This document shows, one piece after another, positions 49,912-62,141 of a stretch of 64,000 nt of DNA. The DNA is from Dendrocalamus latiflorus. Taxonomy: Eukaryota > Streptophyta > Magnoliopsida > Poales > Poaceae. The DNA lies in NCBI GenBank assembly GCA_017311315.1, contig CM029654.1, positions 12,149,448 through 12,213,447 on the forward strand, given 5' to 3'. Each line of letters opens with the position of its first letter. The first letter of the stretch is position 1. The notes under the pieces are model-generated. The model saw nothing but the letters and a program-made list of their open reading frames with translations. It was not told the DNA's origin and ran no database searches. Both the position numbers and the translations under genes were made by a program.

Positions 49912-50396
49912 AAATAAGACACGCGGACTCCGCGTGCACTCTACGAAGTATAAATAAGACGTGCGGAGGCGAGCCTCCATGTGCACTCTACGGAGTGTAA
50001 ATAAGACGCGCGGACTCCGCGTGCACTCTACAGAGTATAAATAAGACGCGTGAACCTCCGCATGCACTCTACGGAGTATAAATAAGACGCACGAACCTCC
50101 GTGTGCACTCTGCGGAGTACAAATAAGACGTGCGAACCCCCGCGTTCACTCTTCGGAGTATAAATAAGCACAAAATTGTGTGGCTAGCCGCTAGCTCCGC
50201 TGCCGCCACTTCGAAAGGTTGGGAACGGAGTGCTCGACCGATGCACGAACCTCCGTGTGCACTCTGCGGAGTACAAATAAGACGTGCGAACCCCCGCGTG
50301 CACTCTTCGGAGTATAAATAAGCACAAAATTGCGTGGCTAGCCGCTAGCTCCGCTGCCGCCACTTCGAAAGGTTGGGAACGGAGTGCTCGACCGTC
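49912..50396 (+). repeat. TATAAATAAG short repeats, second block, with a 154-bp tandem duplication
   Basis: The array resumes after the solo LTR with the same unit. At its end a 154-bp segment (50089-50242) that joins the array to the next repeat type is duplicated at 50243-50396. Confidence 0.88.
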
Positions 50397-51070
50397 TACT
50401 TCTATTAGCCGCCAGCTCCGCTGCCGCCACTTCATAAGGTTGGGGATGGAGCGCTTGAGCGTCTACTTCAGCTAGCTGCCAGCTCCACTACCGCCACTTC
50501 GAAAGGTTGGGGACGGAGCGCTCGAGCGTCTACTTCGGCTAGGCGCCAGCTCCGCCGTTGACACTTCGAAGGGTAGGGGACGGAGCGCTCGAGCGTTTAC
50601 TTCAGCTAGGCGCCAGCTACGCTGCCGCCACTTCAAAAGGTTAGAGGCGAAGCGCTCGAGCGTCTACTTATGCTAGCCGCCAGCTCCGCTGTCGCCACTT
50701 CGAAGGGTAGGGGACGGAGCACTCGAGCGTCTACTTCGGCTAGGTGCCAGCTCTGCCACCACCACTTCGAAAGGTTGGGGACGGAGCGCTTGAGCGTCTA
50801 CTTCGGCTAGGCACCAGCTCCACTGCTGCCATTTCAAAGGGTTGGGGACGGAGTGCTCGAGCGTCTACTTCTGCTAGCCTCCAGCTCCGCTGCCGCCACT
50901 TCGAAAGGTTGGGGACGAAGCACTCGAGCGTCTACTTCTACTTCGGTTAGCCACCAGCTCCGCTGCCGTCACTTCGAAAGGTTGGGGACGGAGCGCTCGA
51001 GCGACTACTTCGATTAGTCACCAGCTCCGCTGCCGCTACTTCGAAAGGTTGGCGGACGGAGCACTCAAGC
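50170..51070 (+). repeat. 67-bp tandem array, about 13 copies
   Basis: The unit contains AGCTCCGCTGCCGCCACTTC, GAAAGGTTGGGGACGGAGCG and CTCGAGCGTCTACTTC. It follows directly on the TATAAATAAG block and precedes unique sequence ending at 51317. Confidence 0.9.
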
Positions 51071-51322
51071 GTCCACTTCACCGCAAGGTCCGTGCCTACG
51101 TGCGCGGGGTCATTGGCCCTTCGTCCCTACCCTCTCTCATGCGTATCGCATACAGCACACTGAGGGCAAGGCCAGCCGCTTCACGCTTGAAGTCCTACAT
51201 GTTGGACGAAGACAAGTGCAATCGCAACAACGACAAGGACACATATTCACTTCAACCAAGGTTTTTATTGCACTTATGAAACAATGATTACAGGGATGCT
51301 CGGTCAGTACAATGGGGAAGAA

Positions 51323-54300
51323 TGTAACAGCCCAGCTGTTTATTTCAAAATTTTCAAAAAAAATAATTAATTAATTTAATTTAAAATAAAATAAGTGTTC
51401 TTTGGTTGCTTAAATTTTTGAGATTTTATTTGCCTGTTTTTAGATTTCTTTAAAAGGCTTTTATAAAAGGTAATTTAACTAAAAGTATAAAATTATTATT
51501 AAATAAAAGGATATTTTGAATTTTTGTAAAGATATCATTTCAAATTAAGTATTTAAAGCATTTGACTTTTATTTGGAATTTCTATGTTTTTCTAGGATTT
51601 ATTAGGATTTATCTGGATTTTATTTCAAAGTCTTAAGCAATAAAATGAATTTAAAATATTTTATTAAAGCCAAAAGGAGTTTATTTTACTTTTCCAACCT
51701 TCCCTAAATTTTTAATTAATTTTTGAGAATTTTATGGAATTAAAAATCAATTTTAAAGGTTAAAAAGTATTTTATAAAATTATTAAATGAAAATCTGAAT
51801 TAAAAATATTTTCCCTAAGTCTAAAAGAGCTCCAGGAATATTCTATGATTTTTCTGGAATTTTTAGACATTAATTATTATTTTCTAAGTATTTATAATGT
51901 TTCTAGTATTTTCTGAAATTCAATCCGAAAATAAAAATCCAATTAATCCTAGCTTGCCACGTGTCGCTCTCAGATTGAATCCATCTCTCTCCACGATTTA
52001 ATCCTAGCCATCCAAAGTCACTTACCCCTTCAATTCAATCCAAAGACCCTGATTCACTCACTTGCCACGTGTCAACAATCCGACGGCCCGTACCCCTTCA
52101 CTTCCCCTCTCTCTCACCGACGCATGGACCCCACATGTCATATGTTTCTTCTACCTCACCTTCTTCCTCCTCTAGCTCTCTCTCCTCCTCCATTAGAGCC
52201 GAAATAAAGCTTGTAAATGCAATCGTTTCTTCCTCTTTTAATCCCCGAGCAAGTGCGCAATGAAAGCCCCTAATCACCCCTCTCTAATACCGGCCGTTTC
52301 CCATCCTTTAAGCCTCTCTAAAACCGCCGACCATTCCTCTCCTTTTTCCACCTATAAATCCTTCACCCATGCGCGGTTTTCTTCCCTTCGGCTTTTCCTC
52401 TCTCCACAGCCTTCCTCCACCTTCCGGCCGCCGCCCCCGACCACCGGAGCCACCGCCCATGCCGCCAAAAGCCGCCGCCGCCGAAGCACCCTCTCTCCTA
52501 CGCGCGCGCCGTTTCTTTTTCTCACCGCCGCCGCCTTCTCCGACCATCTCCCGAGCCGCCGCCGGTAAGAGCCCCCCCCCCCCCCCCCCCCTCAGTCTCC
52601 CCATCCCGCGCCGCCCCTCTATTCCCTCCCTAGCGCCCCCCAAACTCCATGGCCGCACCTCCATGTTTGCTTCGGTTGGTTTCATCCAAGAATAGCTCTC
52701 TCCTTTGCCTTTTTATTTCCTTGGTGATGCTTCTTTGTCACAAAAGAACACATGCTCACTTGGTTAGTGGAGGCAAGCTAAAATCCTAGGCAAAGCATGT
52801 TTTCGGTTGGACTTTGGCCAATTTTTGTTCACCTTTAGTCAATGACAAGCGGGACCCACTTGTCATATGTTATTAAAATAAAAATCTGTACTCAATGACA
52901 GCCGGGCCCCACCGTCATATACTCAAATATATCCAAAAATCAGCCAAAAATAAGATTCCAGAGAATATTCCCTCGGTTTTGCATTTTCTGGAATTTCCAA
53001 TTCATTCAATCATCCAATCGCTCGTTCTCCGTCGTCCGAACTCTGAATCCAGTAATTCAAATTTCTAAATTCATGTAAAATCATAATCTATCTCCCAGTA
53101 TATATTTTTATAATTTTTGGATTTTATTTCGATTTTATTTGAATTTATTTGGTTGGTTCTTCGCGCGTAGATTTCGACGAATCCGAAGAGTATTTCTTCG
53201 ACGAATCGCAGCAAGACTTCGAGCAAGGCAAGTTACACCTTTGATCATGTTGCTCCCAGTAATTTAAATTATTTATGTTGTTTTCAAAATTATTATGCAT
53301 GCGTACTTTTATTCAATCTAGTTTAAATTCGATTTAAATTCTAGTTATGCCCATCTCTTTGTATATGGCCAAATTGGATATTGAACGAACATGCCTTGTC
53401 ACCCTAGATGGAAACCTAGTTAGTACATTAGTATTAACTGGGAATTTTATAGAAATGCTTAGCCATGCTTAGAATGATTTAGGTTGGGATACCTTTTTCA
53501 CATAAAATGATAAGCTTTTGAAATGTATTCTTGACTTCGGTGAGTCAAGAATGATTATGAAATGTTTCCAAACAAAATATGAAAACTTGGTTTAGACTTA
53601 GGCAAATGGTTAGGTGGTGGGTGCTTGCTGGCATGCATTGTTGTTTGGTGACACAATGTTGATTGCCAGGCACAAGGGGTATGTCGTTGGTGCCTAAGTC
53701 AAGTTAATGACCGGTCTGTGAGCTACTATTACAAAGCCCTATCGTACTACCACAAGTCTGGTATGGGACAGACCTGGCCGAATAATTTGTGAAGTTCCAA
53801 CTTGATCTCGCTATAGGCTGAATGTGAGCGCGGCGTAGGCCATGAGAAGTCTCACACGGCACAAGAGGGGGCTCCAACATGTGGATTCATGTTGTGGTGA
53901 AACCTTAGTGGCGGCGTGATTATGTTGACAACGGATCATTGTAAAGGCCTTGTCATGATTTCCCCACCGCACACCTAAGGAAGTGTGTAACTTGCGTGGC
54001 AAACCGGGATGATCATGTCTTGTGGGTAAAGCTGTACAACCTCTGCAGAGTGTATAATCTATCCTGGATAGCCGTGCCCACGGTCATGGGCAAGCTAAGT
54101 GAAGTTTTTCATGGATTAGACTTTGGTTTTCAAAATGGTTTGCAAAAACCTTGTGGATGGATGGAATCCATGAGAGATTTTAAAAGTGTATGGATGGATG
54201 GAATCCATATGATATCTTTTGGAAAGATGGTCCGGGTGGGATGCCCGTGGTTAGATTAGTGTGGGGGATGGACCTGCACTAACGGTATCTATTTTTCTTA

Positions 54301-54770
54301 CAACATTGTTTTACTTAATGTATCAAATTCAGCTTTTGCACTTACTTATGATATTTACTCCAATGATCGCCTTTTATGCAAATTAACCATATTATGCCTT
54401 CCTTTGATACTCCATATGCATGCATCAATTCTGTTAATCTCCTGGTGTAACTTGTGGAGTACTTTTTGTACTCACGTTACTCAATTTAACTCTTTTAGAG
54501 GAAGCCTTCGACGACTTCGGTGAGGATTGCGACTAGGCCACGTCTTACAGTTATTCGCCTTGTGGGAAGGCTAGATGGGCTGCTACTTTATGTTTTTTCC
54601 GCTGTCTTCTTTTGCTATTATTGTAAACTTTGGCCATCAGGCTCATATTAGTTAAATAAAGTTTGTCATTACGCATGATATTTGTCTTTGTGATACTGTG
54701 TGCACTAGCTTTTCCTGGGATAGTGCGATTAACACAGAGAGTTCTGGAGTTGCTGCTCCGGGTCCCGACA
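51323..54770 (+). mobile_element. Solo LTR, 3448 bp, AAGAA target duplication
   Basis: AAGAA at 51318-51322 and 54771-54775 flanks TGTAACAGCCC...GGGTCCCGACA. A fragment of the same family lies at 61204-62141. It has a CT/CCG-rich central part (52060-52690, including a C run at 52572-52590) that resembles a gene 5' end; the frames there are taken as LTR sequence. Large LTRs of this size and style occur in gypsy families of rice. Confidence 0.88.
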
Positions 54771-54775
54771 AAGAA

Positions 54776-57700
54776 CAACATTTACAAGTGCCTTCGGGCG
54801 ATCAAGGTCGCTCCTCAGACGGCTTTTCTACCTTAACGCGCTCTCGCGCTGAAGTCTCCCCCTTCGACATCCGAGCTCCCCAGAACTGTAGCGACTCCTC
54901 TGCCCACACCCAATGCCGAAGTCGTCGTCGGACCATAAGGTCCAAAACTAGCAGGCGGCCTCTATCAAGCACCTGCCCGTAGTAGAATAGCACACATGAT
55001 CAAAACACTTGGGCAATTTTCTCATTTCATTGATAAAAGAAGGGGCCAAGGGGCGCCAGTTTACAAGGTAATGGATACAACGCATGCCTACACCCCTACA
55101 CCCCTAAGACGAAGGCCCGGACAGTGCAGCGGACGGTGTGCACGGCGCTGGACATGACCCCGGCTCTTGCTGGCATCTCCAACTGGGGATTCGCCAGCTC
55201 ACCCACATGGTGGCAGCCCCAGTGGTGCAGGAGGGCGAAGGCGATCCGTGACATCACCACGGAGCAGTGGTTGCCGAAAGACCTAGCGGCATTGAGGGCG
55301 AGGCCAGCCTCTTCCTCGATGCGTCGAAGCGTCCGTGGCAGGTCCTCGGGGCTGGAGGTGTGCGGCGGCACGACCACAGATAGGTCTTCCAGGGCACCCT
55401 CGAGAGCCTCCATCGCGTCCCACGCTGCCACCGAAGCGTCGTCCAGGGTTCGGTCCTTCTCCACAAGTGACGCGGTCAGTTGGGCCTTCTCCCCCTCCAG
55501 CGCCGCAATCTGCTGGAGTAGCCCGTTGCGTTCGGCGGCCACTGCTCGCTTTGCTTCCTCCACGAGCTCTCGGGGCTCCGCGATGTCCTGCGCGCCATCC
55601 GTCTCAAGGAGATTGATGCGATCGTCCTTGATGACGTTCGCCTCTTCGGCGGCACGAAGGCGGTCCTCCAACGCCCTTCGCTCATGGGCGCGGGCTGCCT
55701 ACAGGGCATGAGCAACGGCGAGGGCCTGCACAACACAAGTGTCACTTCGGTCCCCAAACATAAGCGTACGTACAAGTAAATGCCACCAACACTTACCCAT
55801 ATCTCCAAGGCCTCGAGAATGCCCTCCAGTAGCTCCGAGCCACACGACATCAGTGCCCGCCGGTCCAGCTCGGTGTCCACGTAGTCGGCGGCCACCTGCA
55901 GAGCTTGCAGTGCCTCCGGCCCAGGGACAAAATCAGAGACGGTCAGACGCCGGGTCTCCGAGCCGACGACCTTCATGGCGGTGGGGGGCAACGTAACATC
56001 TGGGACGGGTGCGTCGGAGATCTCACGCCCGCTGCCATCGGTGGATCCTTGTCTGCGCCCAGGAGACCTTGTCTCAGCTGACGTCGACGAGGGGATCAAC
56101 GAGCAGATTGGGGAAAACTTCACGAAGTCGGGGGGAGAAAGAGTTTCTCCTACCTTTAGCACAGACCGGCGAAGTCCGTTCTGCCTCGGATTGAACCGCA
56201 GGGGCACCGCCCACGGTTGGGGTGGCGGTGTCTTCTTCGGTCCGGACGGCCTCTGTATCGGAGTCCGACTCCGACACACCCCTGACCCCAATCGCCACCG
56301 CGAATCCCTCCTTCGCCTTGGGCGGCGACTGTGTTCGAGGGTGCTTCATCCTCAGGGACTGGAGCGACGACTCCTTGGCCTCCACGACCGGTGTGGGTGC
56401 GGGCGACGAGGCTTCGTCCTCCTGGTTGTCCCCGCTGCGCCCCTTGTCCGTGGGGTAGCCCAGGGACTCCTCGCCAAGAGCAGGGTGACCCGTCTCTGCC
56501 TCCAGGTCCGAATTGGCGTACTCCACCAAGTCAGAGCTGGTGACCGCCGGGCCTTCGGCTCCGACAGGATGCGCAGGAGGAGCAGTCGACAGACTGGATA
56601 CAGGAGAAGGGGACCGGGCCCCATGCCGAATGGGGGAGACCTCCCCCTTTTCGTCGACATCGCGGAGGCGAGCCCAGCCTCCGGTCGGAGTGGCGCACTC
56701 TAGCACAGGAATGCCCAGAGCTTCGCACACCCTGTTTATCTGCCCCAGCTTCGCGGCTGCGGTTGCGGACTCACGTAGGCTGTGCTCTTGGCCACGTACG
56801 GCCCAACGAACACGATGTAAGATCGAGGAGGCCGACTAGAGGGGGGTGAATAGGCGGTCTAAAAATTTTCTTCAAATTAATATTAGCAGTTCAAGACCTT
56901 TACTATTTGCCTAGACCAAGTAAACAATGCTGAAGCTTAAGTCAATTTGGTTTAGCTCAAATAGCGCTTAAGTCAAGCAAATTCGCCTAAGTGCACCAAT
57001 AATACTAACCTAGGTCAATGTTTGCAATTTTAGATTTACAACCAATCAAAATAATGCTAAGTAAATTGCTTGAATATAAAAAGAGCACAAGAAAGCAAAC
57101 CACAAATGACTGGGCCTTCTCACAAGCTTCTTTGAGAAGATCACCGGGCACGACGCCTCCAATGCCGTCTAGAAGTTAGCAAACTCTAAGAGTAATAAGT
57201 CAAGCCCCTTGCTTGACTCTCACCATGTGCAACAAATGCACAAGCTCAAGTGGATACAAAATTCACCTCTTGATGCAACACATGCAACTAGAGACCTCTC
57301 TCCTTGCTCACAAGGTGCAACACATACACAATAAGAGGAGAAGCTCGCATTAGCTCAAAAGAGTGAAATGGAGTGCCAAAAACCTTATCCCAACCGGCCA
57401 AAAGGGAGTATTTATAGCTCACACCTCGAAACTAGCCGTTGAAGTCAAAAACAGGATTTTGCGGAACTACCGTCGCTATAGGAGCGGTACTACCGCTCCC
57501 CATCATAACGGCTAGAAAAATAGCCGTTGTTCAGTCATTTGCGGAACTACCATAGTTATAAAATGCGGTACTACCATTCTGCGGTAGTTCCGCGAAGTCG
57601 GCGCGGTAGTTCCGTTTTCGGTTTTTCAGCACAGACAGCACTCGAAAAAACGGTCATAACTTTTGACTCCGATGTCAGAATTGAGTGATCTTAGACTCTA

Positions 57701-59851
57701 TGGAAAGCTTATTCAGAGGGCTATACAACTCATCTATTTTCATGATCTCAAACACATTAGATCAATGCAAAAATCAAAAGAAATCCAAAAGAGTCACTCC
57801 CATAGTCTATGTCCAAAGGAAATAGGAACAAACAATCTTAGACCATGCCAAGGGATAATGCATGATCTCCAACTTTTGCAAAAACACATTTGCAAACTTA
57901 GATCATGTCACAAGGAGTAGGTACATGGACTTCAACCTTTTGCAAAACACATTTGCAAAGTATAGTCACATGTTACAAGGATTCACCACATGAGATTCAA
58001 CCATTTGCAAAACACATTCGCAAATGCAAACCTTATGCCAAGATAAGCTAGAGCAAGTGAGGTTGAGCCATCAACACATGATGAGACTCAAACTATTAGA
58101 CATGACCCCTCTTAATAGTACGACAACCTATACTAGCAATCCGGTCTTTCAACCAAACACCAAGGCCGGTAAAAGACTAGGAATACATCCTTAGCCCTAG
58201 CTAGTCATACCTTTGCCATGGGTCATCTTCTCGATATAGATCAACTCATGATGTATTCTTTTTTGCGGCTCCATCAATACATGATGGTATTCACTTGACT
58301 TGATCAACACATGATCATCACCATGCATCAACTCATGATACGTCCTTTTTCTTCGATGGCCTTCAACACATGAAGCCATCTTCTTCTTGATCTTGACTTG
58401 CTGATTTTCAACCCACAAAGTCATCCTAAGTTATTCTCATTTGTGGAACCTAACATATTTATCCAACTCATGAAAAATGTTAGTCCCACAAATCGATTGT
58501 CATTAATTACAAAAACTCACCATTAACTCACAATGGAGAGACTAGATTCTCAATCTTTTTCTTTTGGTAATTGATGACAATCTCAACAAATAATGAGATA
58601 ATAAATTGAATATAAAATCATTTGAATTCAAAGTGCGGTACTACCGCCATCTAAGGTCTAGTCGCCAGTAGTACCAATTTTGCCTGCGGAACTTCCGCTC
58701 TACGGTAGTTCCGACGTTGAAATCTATTATCACCAAAACAATATAAAAGTATTTGTCATTAACATCAAAATCTCATAATGGCATTTGTCATTAACACCAA
58801 AACCAACTTAAACGGAGGTTGATTTTTCACACGACCACCGCACGTTCTGCATCCTCCAGGAGGAGCCCTATAGGTAAAATGAGGCGAAGTTAGAAATAAG
58901 TCAAAAAAAACCCAACGTTGAAGAGCTTACGAGGGTCCGACGGACTTGGCAACGAGGACACGATTGGCCAAACGCCGTCTTGTCGAGGGGGGGGCCCAGC
59001 TAGAAGGGCCATCGGCAGGTAAGCGGCGCCACTCCGTACATGACAAACTCCTCCGCGAGGTCACGCATATTGAAGCGGAGAGTGACCCCCACGAGCCGCC
59101 GCGCCCTCAGCTCGTCGTCGCGGTCGAGCTCCACGCGTGGGGAAGTGATGAACTCCATCGGTCGTCCCGTGCAGCAAAGACTGCTGCCGCTCGCCACGCG
59201 GTGGTAGAACCACCGCCGCATCCAGTTGGATTCTCACTTCACTCGGGTCGAGTTAGCGGGGAAAATCTTTGCACACGATGACCTTAGGACAAAGTTAATG
59301 CTGTCGAAGTTGGAAAACTCCCCTCCATCAAGCTTCTTCGGCTGACAACGCGCGTCGTGGAAGAAAGCAAAGAGGGAGGCGCTCAGCCAAATCCCCTCAG
59401 TCTGCATCGCCCAGCTGTAAATAGCCAGGCGAGCTATCGCATTCAGAGTCAGTTGCGCCAACTCCAACTCATACGTCCGCAGGATGTTGCCAAGGAGCTT
59501 GGCCGACGGGATCTGGAGGCTGGCTTCAAGATAGGCGACGAAGAACATTGCCTCCGACTCCTCTGGGTGCTGCACCGTCTCGTCACGAGTAGGAAGACGA
59601 ACCGCACTACGGTCCGCCAGCTTACCCTCGCGGAGGAGAGTTCAGATCGTCTCCTCTGTCACGATGGTCTGCCCCAGCACGCTGGAGCACAGCCCTTCGA
59701 TCTTCTTGTCGGCCGTCCACCGCTTGTTGGTCAGCGATGGGTCATGCCCCACCAGCGTGTAGTCCACCTCTATTGCTGACGTGCTGCGACGGCTAGAGGA
59801 CGTGCTACCACTGGGTCGGCAAACATGTTCTTCACAGCGAGCAATTGCCAT
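54776..59851 (-). pseudogene. Antisense reading region of the Tat-type element, broken and interrupted by a solo LTR
   Basis: On minus, from 59851: VDYTLVGHDPSLTNKRW, then EAMFFVAYLEASLQIPSAKL, LGNILRTYELELAQLTLNAI, RRWFYHRVASGSSL and DDELRARRLVG (to 59000). After the solo LTR (56816-58829) it continues EHSLRESATAAAKLGQINRV, a Ser/Glu/Pro-rich part (56730-56074) and a coiled coil (EDRLRAAEEANVIKDDRINL, about 55671-55300). The first part matches my memory of a protein common in rice and usually labelled an unclassified retrotransposon protein. Stops and shifts separate the pieces. Its position, antisense between pol and the 3' LTR, is that of the extra antisense frame of Tat-lineage elements. 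Its function is unknown. Confidence 0.65.
56816..58829 (-). mobile_element. Solo LTR, 2014 bp, CACGA target duplication
   Basis: CACGA at 56811-56815 and 58830-58834 flanks TGTAAGATCG...GGTTGATTTTTCA. In minus sense it reads TGAAAAATCAACC...CACCCCCCTC...GATCTTACA. The interior repeats GCGGAACTACCG / CGGTAGTTCCGC phrases (57460-57620, 58630-58720) and has no coding region. It splits the antisense reading region. Confidence 0.85.
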
Positions 59852-60879
59852 CTACGGAGCACGCGGCAGGCGTACGGTGCCGGTGGAGAGTGGTGGCAAC
59901 AAAGCAAGATGATGGCAGGGCGCACAGAAGCAAAGAGCAGCAAAGCGTGAGCGACAAGCAAGTGAGGAAGAACAGCAGCGCGGCGACGAGGGGGGTATAT
60001 AAAGCCCCTTCACCTCCCATGATCGGGAAGCGCAACCGGTGGAAATCCAACCGTCCGCTTTCCCCACGATCGAAAAGCGTGACTGGTGGCAGCCGACGCT
60101 GCACGGCAACCGGTCGCATGCACGCGCACGTGCATCCTGCCACGGTCGTGCGACCGCCTGACAACGCACGATGCTCCATTCACGTTCTGCCACGTGTATT
60201 GCCCCCTCAGGAAGGTGCGCACCTCATGCACATGATCGCGGTCGTGCGATCCCTGATAGCGCACGACGCACCAATCACATCCCGCCACGTGTATCGCCCC
60301 CTCGGTAAGGTGCGCACAACTGTGGTCGTGCGATCGCCTGACACCCCACCAGCCGATGCAATCCTCGGCGCCATTAAGACACCGTCGTCGGGCCATGAGC
60401 CACCCGACCGCACTTCGACTTTGGGTCCACAGGACATCCTCGGAAACCACTTCGACGCCATGTCCGTCGGACGACTTCAACCTCCGCTTCAGCCTCGGCT
60501 CTGTAGGACGAGTCCGGCCTCGGCTCCTACCTCGCGTGCACGGCAGGTTCAACTTCGGGTCCGCAGGACAACCCCGAAAACCACTTCGACGCCGTGTCCG
60601 CCGGACGAGTTCGACCTCTACTTTGGCCTTGGCTCTGCAGGACAAGTCCGGCCTTGGCACCGACCTAGCGTGCGTGGCACGGGCCGGGCACCCGCTTCGA
60701 CAGCATGTTGATGGGGCGAGCACGACCATGCCTCGACTTCACCTCGGCGGGGCGACTCCGTCAGGTACTTCAACTTTGCAGTCGGGGGACGACTTCGACA
60801 GCCAGTTCAACTCCGTGTCCGCGGCACGAAACCGGGCTGTGCCGGCAAATTCATTTCCACCCAACATCACAGAAGGTTA

Positions 60880-61203
60880 CAGGCCGCAGGGACGGAGGAG
60901 GCCAAATGACTCGGCGACATGGCTTCGGCTTGTGAAGCCTTCACCATGAGAGGCTCCTATCGTAGGGGTGGCCCTCACCTAAACCCAGCCGGCCTGTTAA
61001 GCAATTGTAAAGCCCAAAATGGGATATGTGTAATGACATAAGTACCCCTGCAAGGGATACGTGAGTGTAAGGACATACTTGTAAAATACTCCCCATGTGA
61101 ATATATATATATAGCTGCCCCGGCATGGGGAAGGGCAAGCATTGTTCACTTGTCATCTCCACTACTATACTCTCATTCCACTGTTTGGTATGTAACCACA
61201 ACA
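60880..61203 (+). mobile_element. Internal tail and 3' LTR (60958-61203) of the Tat-type element
   Basis: Homologous to 6703-7025. The LTR start is mutated (TATCGTAGGGGTGGCC for TGTTGTAGGGGTGGCC). A TATA run (GAATATATATATATAGC, about 61099-61115) sets plus orientation. It ends ACCACAACA at 61203. The next five bases are GTGGG, the expected target duplication. Confidence 0.78.
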
Positions 61204-62141
61204 GTGGGATACACCTTGGTTTTGCCGCAAGTTGAATGTGGGTATGGCAAGACCACTGGTAACTCATATGGCACAAGAGGGAACCCCAACTTAGTGGATT
61301 CTACGTTATGGTGAAACCTTAGCGAGGTGTGGCCATGTTGAGAATTTCATATTGTAAAGGCCTTGTGATAATCACTTTATCACACACTTAAGAAAGCATG
61401 TTATGGCCAATAATATAAGTTGATTATCTCTTGTGGGTAAAGTTGTACAATCTCTGCAGAGTGTAAAACTATTCTAGATAGCCGTGCTCATGGTCATGGG
61501 AAAGCTGAGTAAATTTTTTCATGGATTGAACTTTGTTTTTCAAAAACCTGGTTGAATAATGGATGAGAAGATATTTTGGGAAAGATGGTCCAGGTTGAAA
61601 ACATGTGAATATGTTAGTGTTAGGTTGGATCTACACTAATGATATTATTTTAATTAAACTATTTTTTATTTACTTATTATATTAAATTTAGGAATTTACA
61701 TCTATTTATTGTATCTACTTGTCAAATTAGCTTTACCCTCAAATAACTACATTATGCCTTCGTTGATATTACCCTTGCATGTATTTACTCTGTTATTAGT
61801 GTAACTTATGGAGTACAATAGTACACCCTTGCATAAATATTGTTGTTCATATGATGACTACTTCGACTTTGGTGAGGACCAGGACGAGTAGGCCACATCC
61901 CATAATCATTTGCCTATGGGCAGACTAGATGGGCTTCTTTACGTCATTTTTATCTTCTGCTGTTATTTCTTTTATATATTTGACTTATGAGCTGTGGAAA
62001 GTAAAACATGGCCATAAGGCACATACTCGTTTATTTAATTTATGAATGATATGTATCTTTATTACTACTGTGTGCACTAGCTTTTCCTGGATTAGTGTGA
62101 TTTACATAGAGAATTCTAAGATGTTATTTTTGGGTTCAACA
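61204..62141 (+). mobile_element. 3' part of an LTR of the 51323-54770 family
   Basis: It aligns with about 53800-54770 (shared TTGTAAAGGCCTTGT, GATAGCCGTGC, GTGTGCACTAGCTTTTCCTG) and ends TGGGTTCAACA. Its left part is missing, because it starts right at the end of the Tat-type LTR. The Tat-type element therefore inserted into this older LTR, and the other half would lie beyond the element's lost 5' end. Confidence 0.75.

Larger units (their letters stand above)
36061..61203 (+). mobile_element. 5'-truncated Tat-type Ty3/gypsy retrotransposon with four nested insertions
   Basis: Reading plus, the order is RT and RNase H (36065-38221), integrase (45717-46800), tandem repeats (46938-51070), an antisense reading region (54776-59851, minus), internal tail (60880-60957) and 3' LTR (60958-61203). 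Pol, then repeats, then an antisense frame before the 3' LTR is the layout of Tat-lineage plant gypsy elements such as Grande. The 5' LTR, gag and protease are absent. Nested insertions at 38222-45716, 47265-49911, 51323-54770 and 56816-58829 each have exact 5-bp duplications; removing them leaves about 9.5 kb. Confidence 0.8.

Noticed and set aside
52069..52695. Ser/Pro-rich frames at 52.1-52.7 kb, resembling the 5' end of a host gene
   Set aside because: They sit wholly inside a solo LTR with exact AAGAA duplications and contain a homopolymer C run; no recognisable domain.
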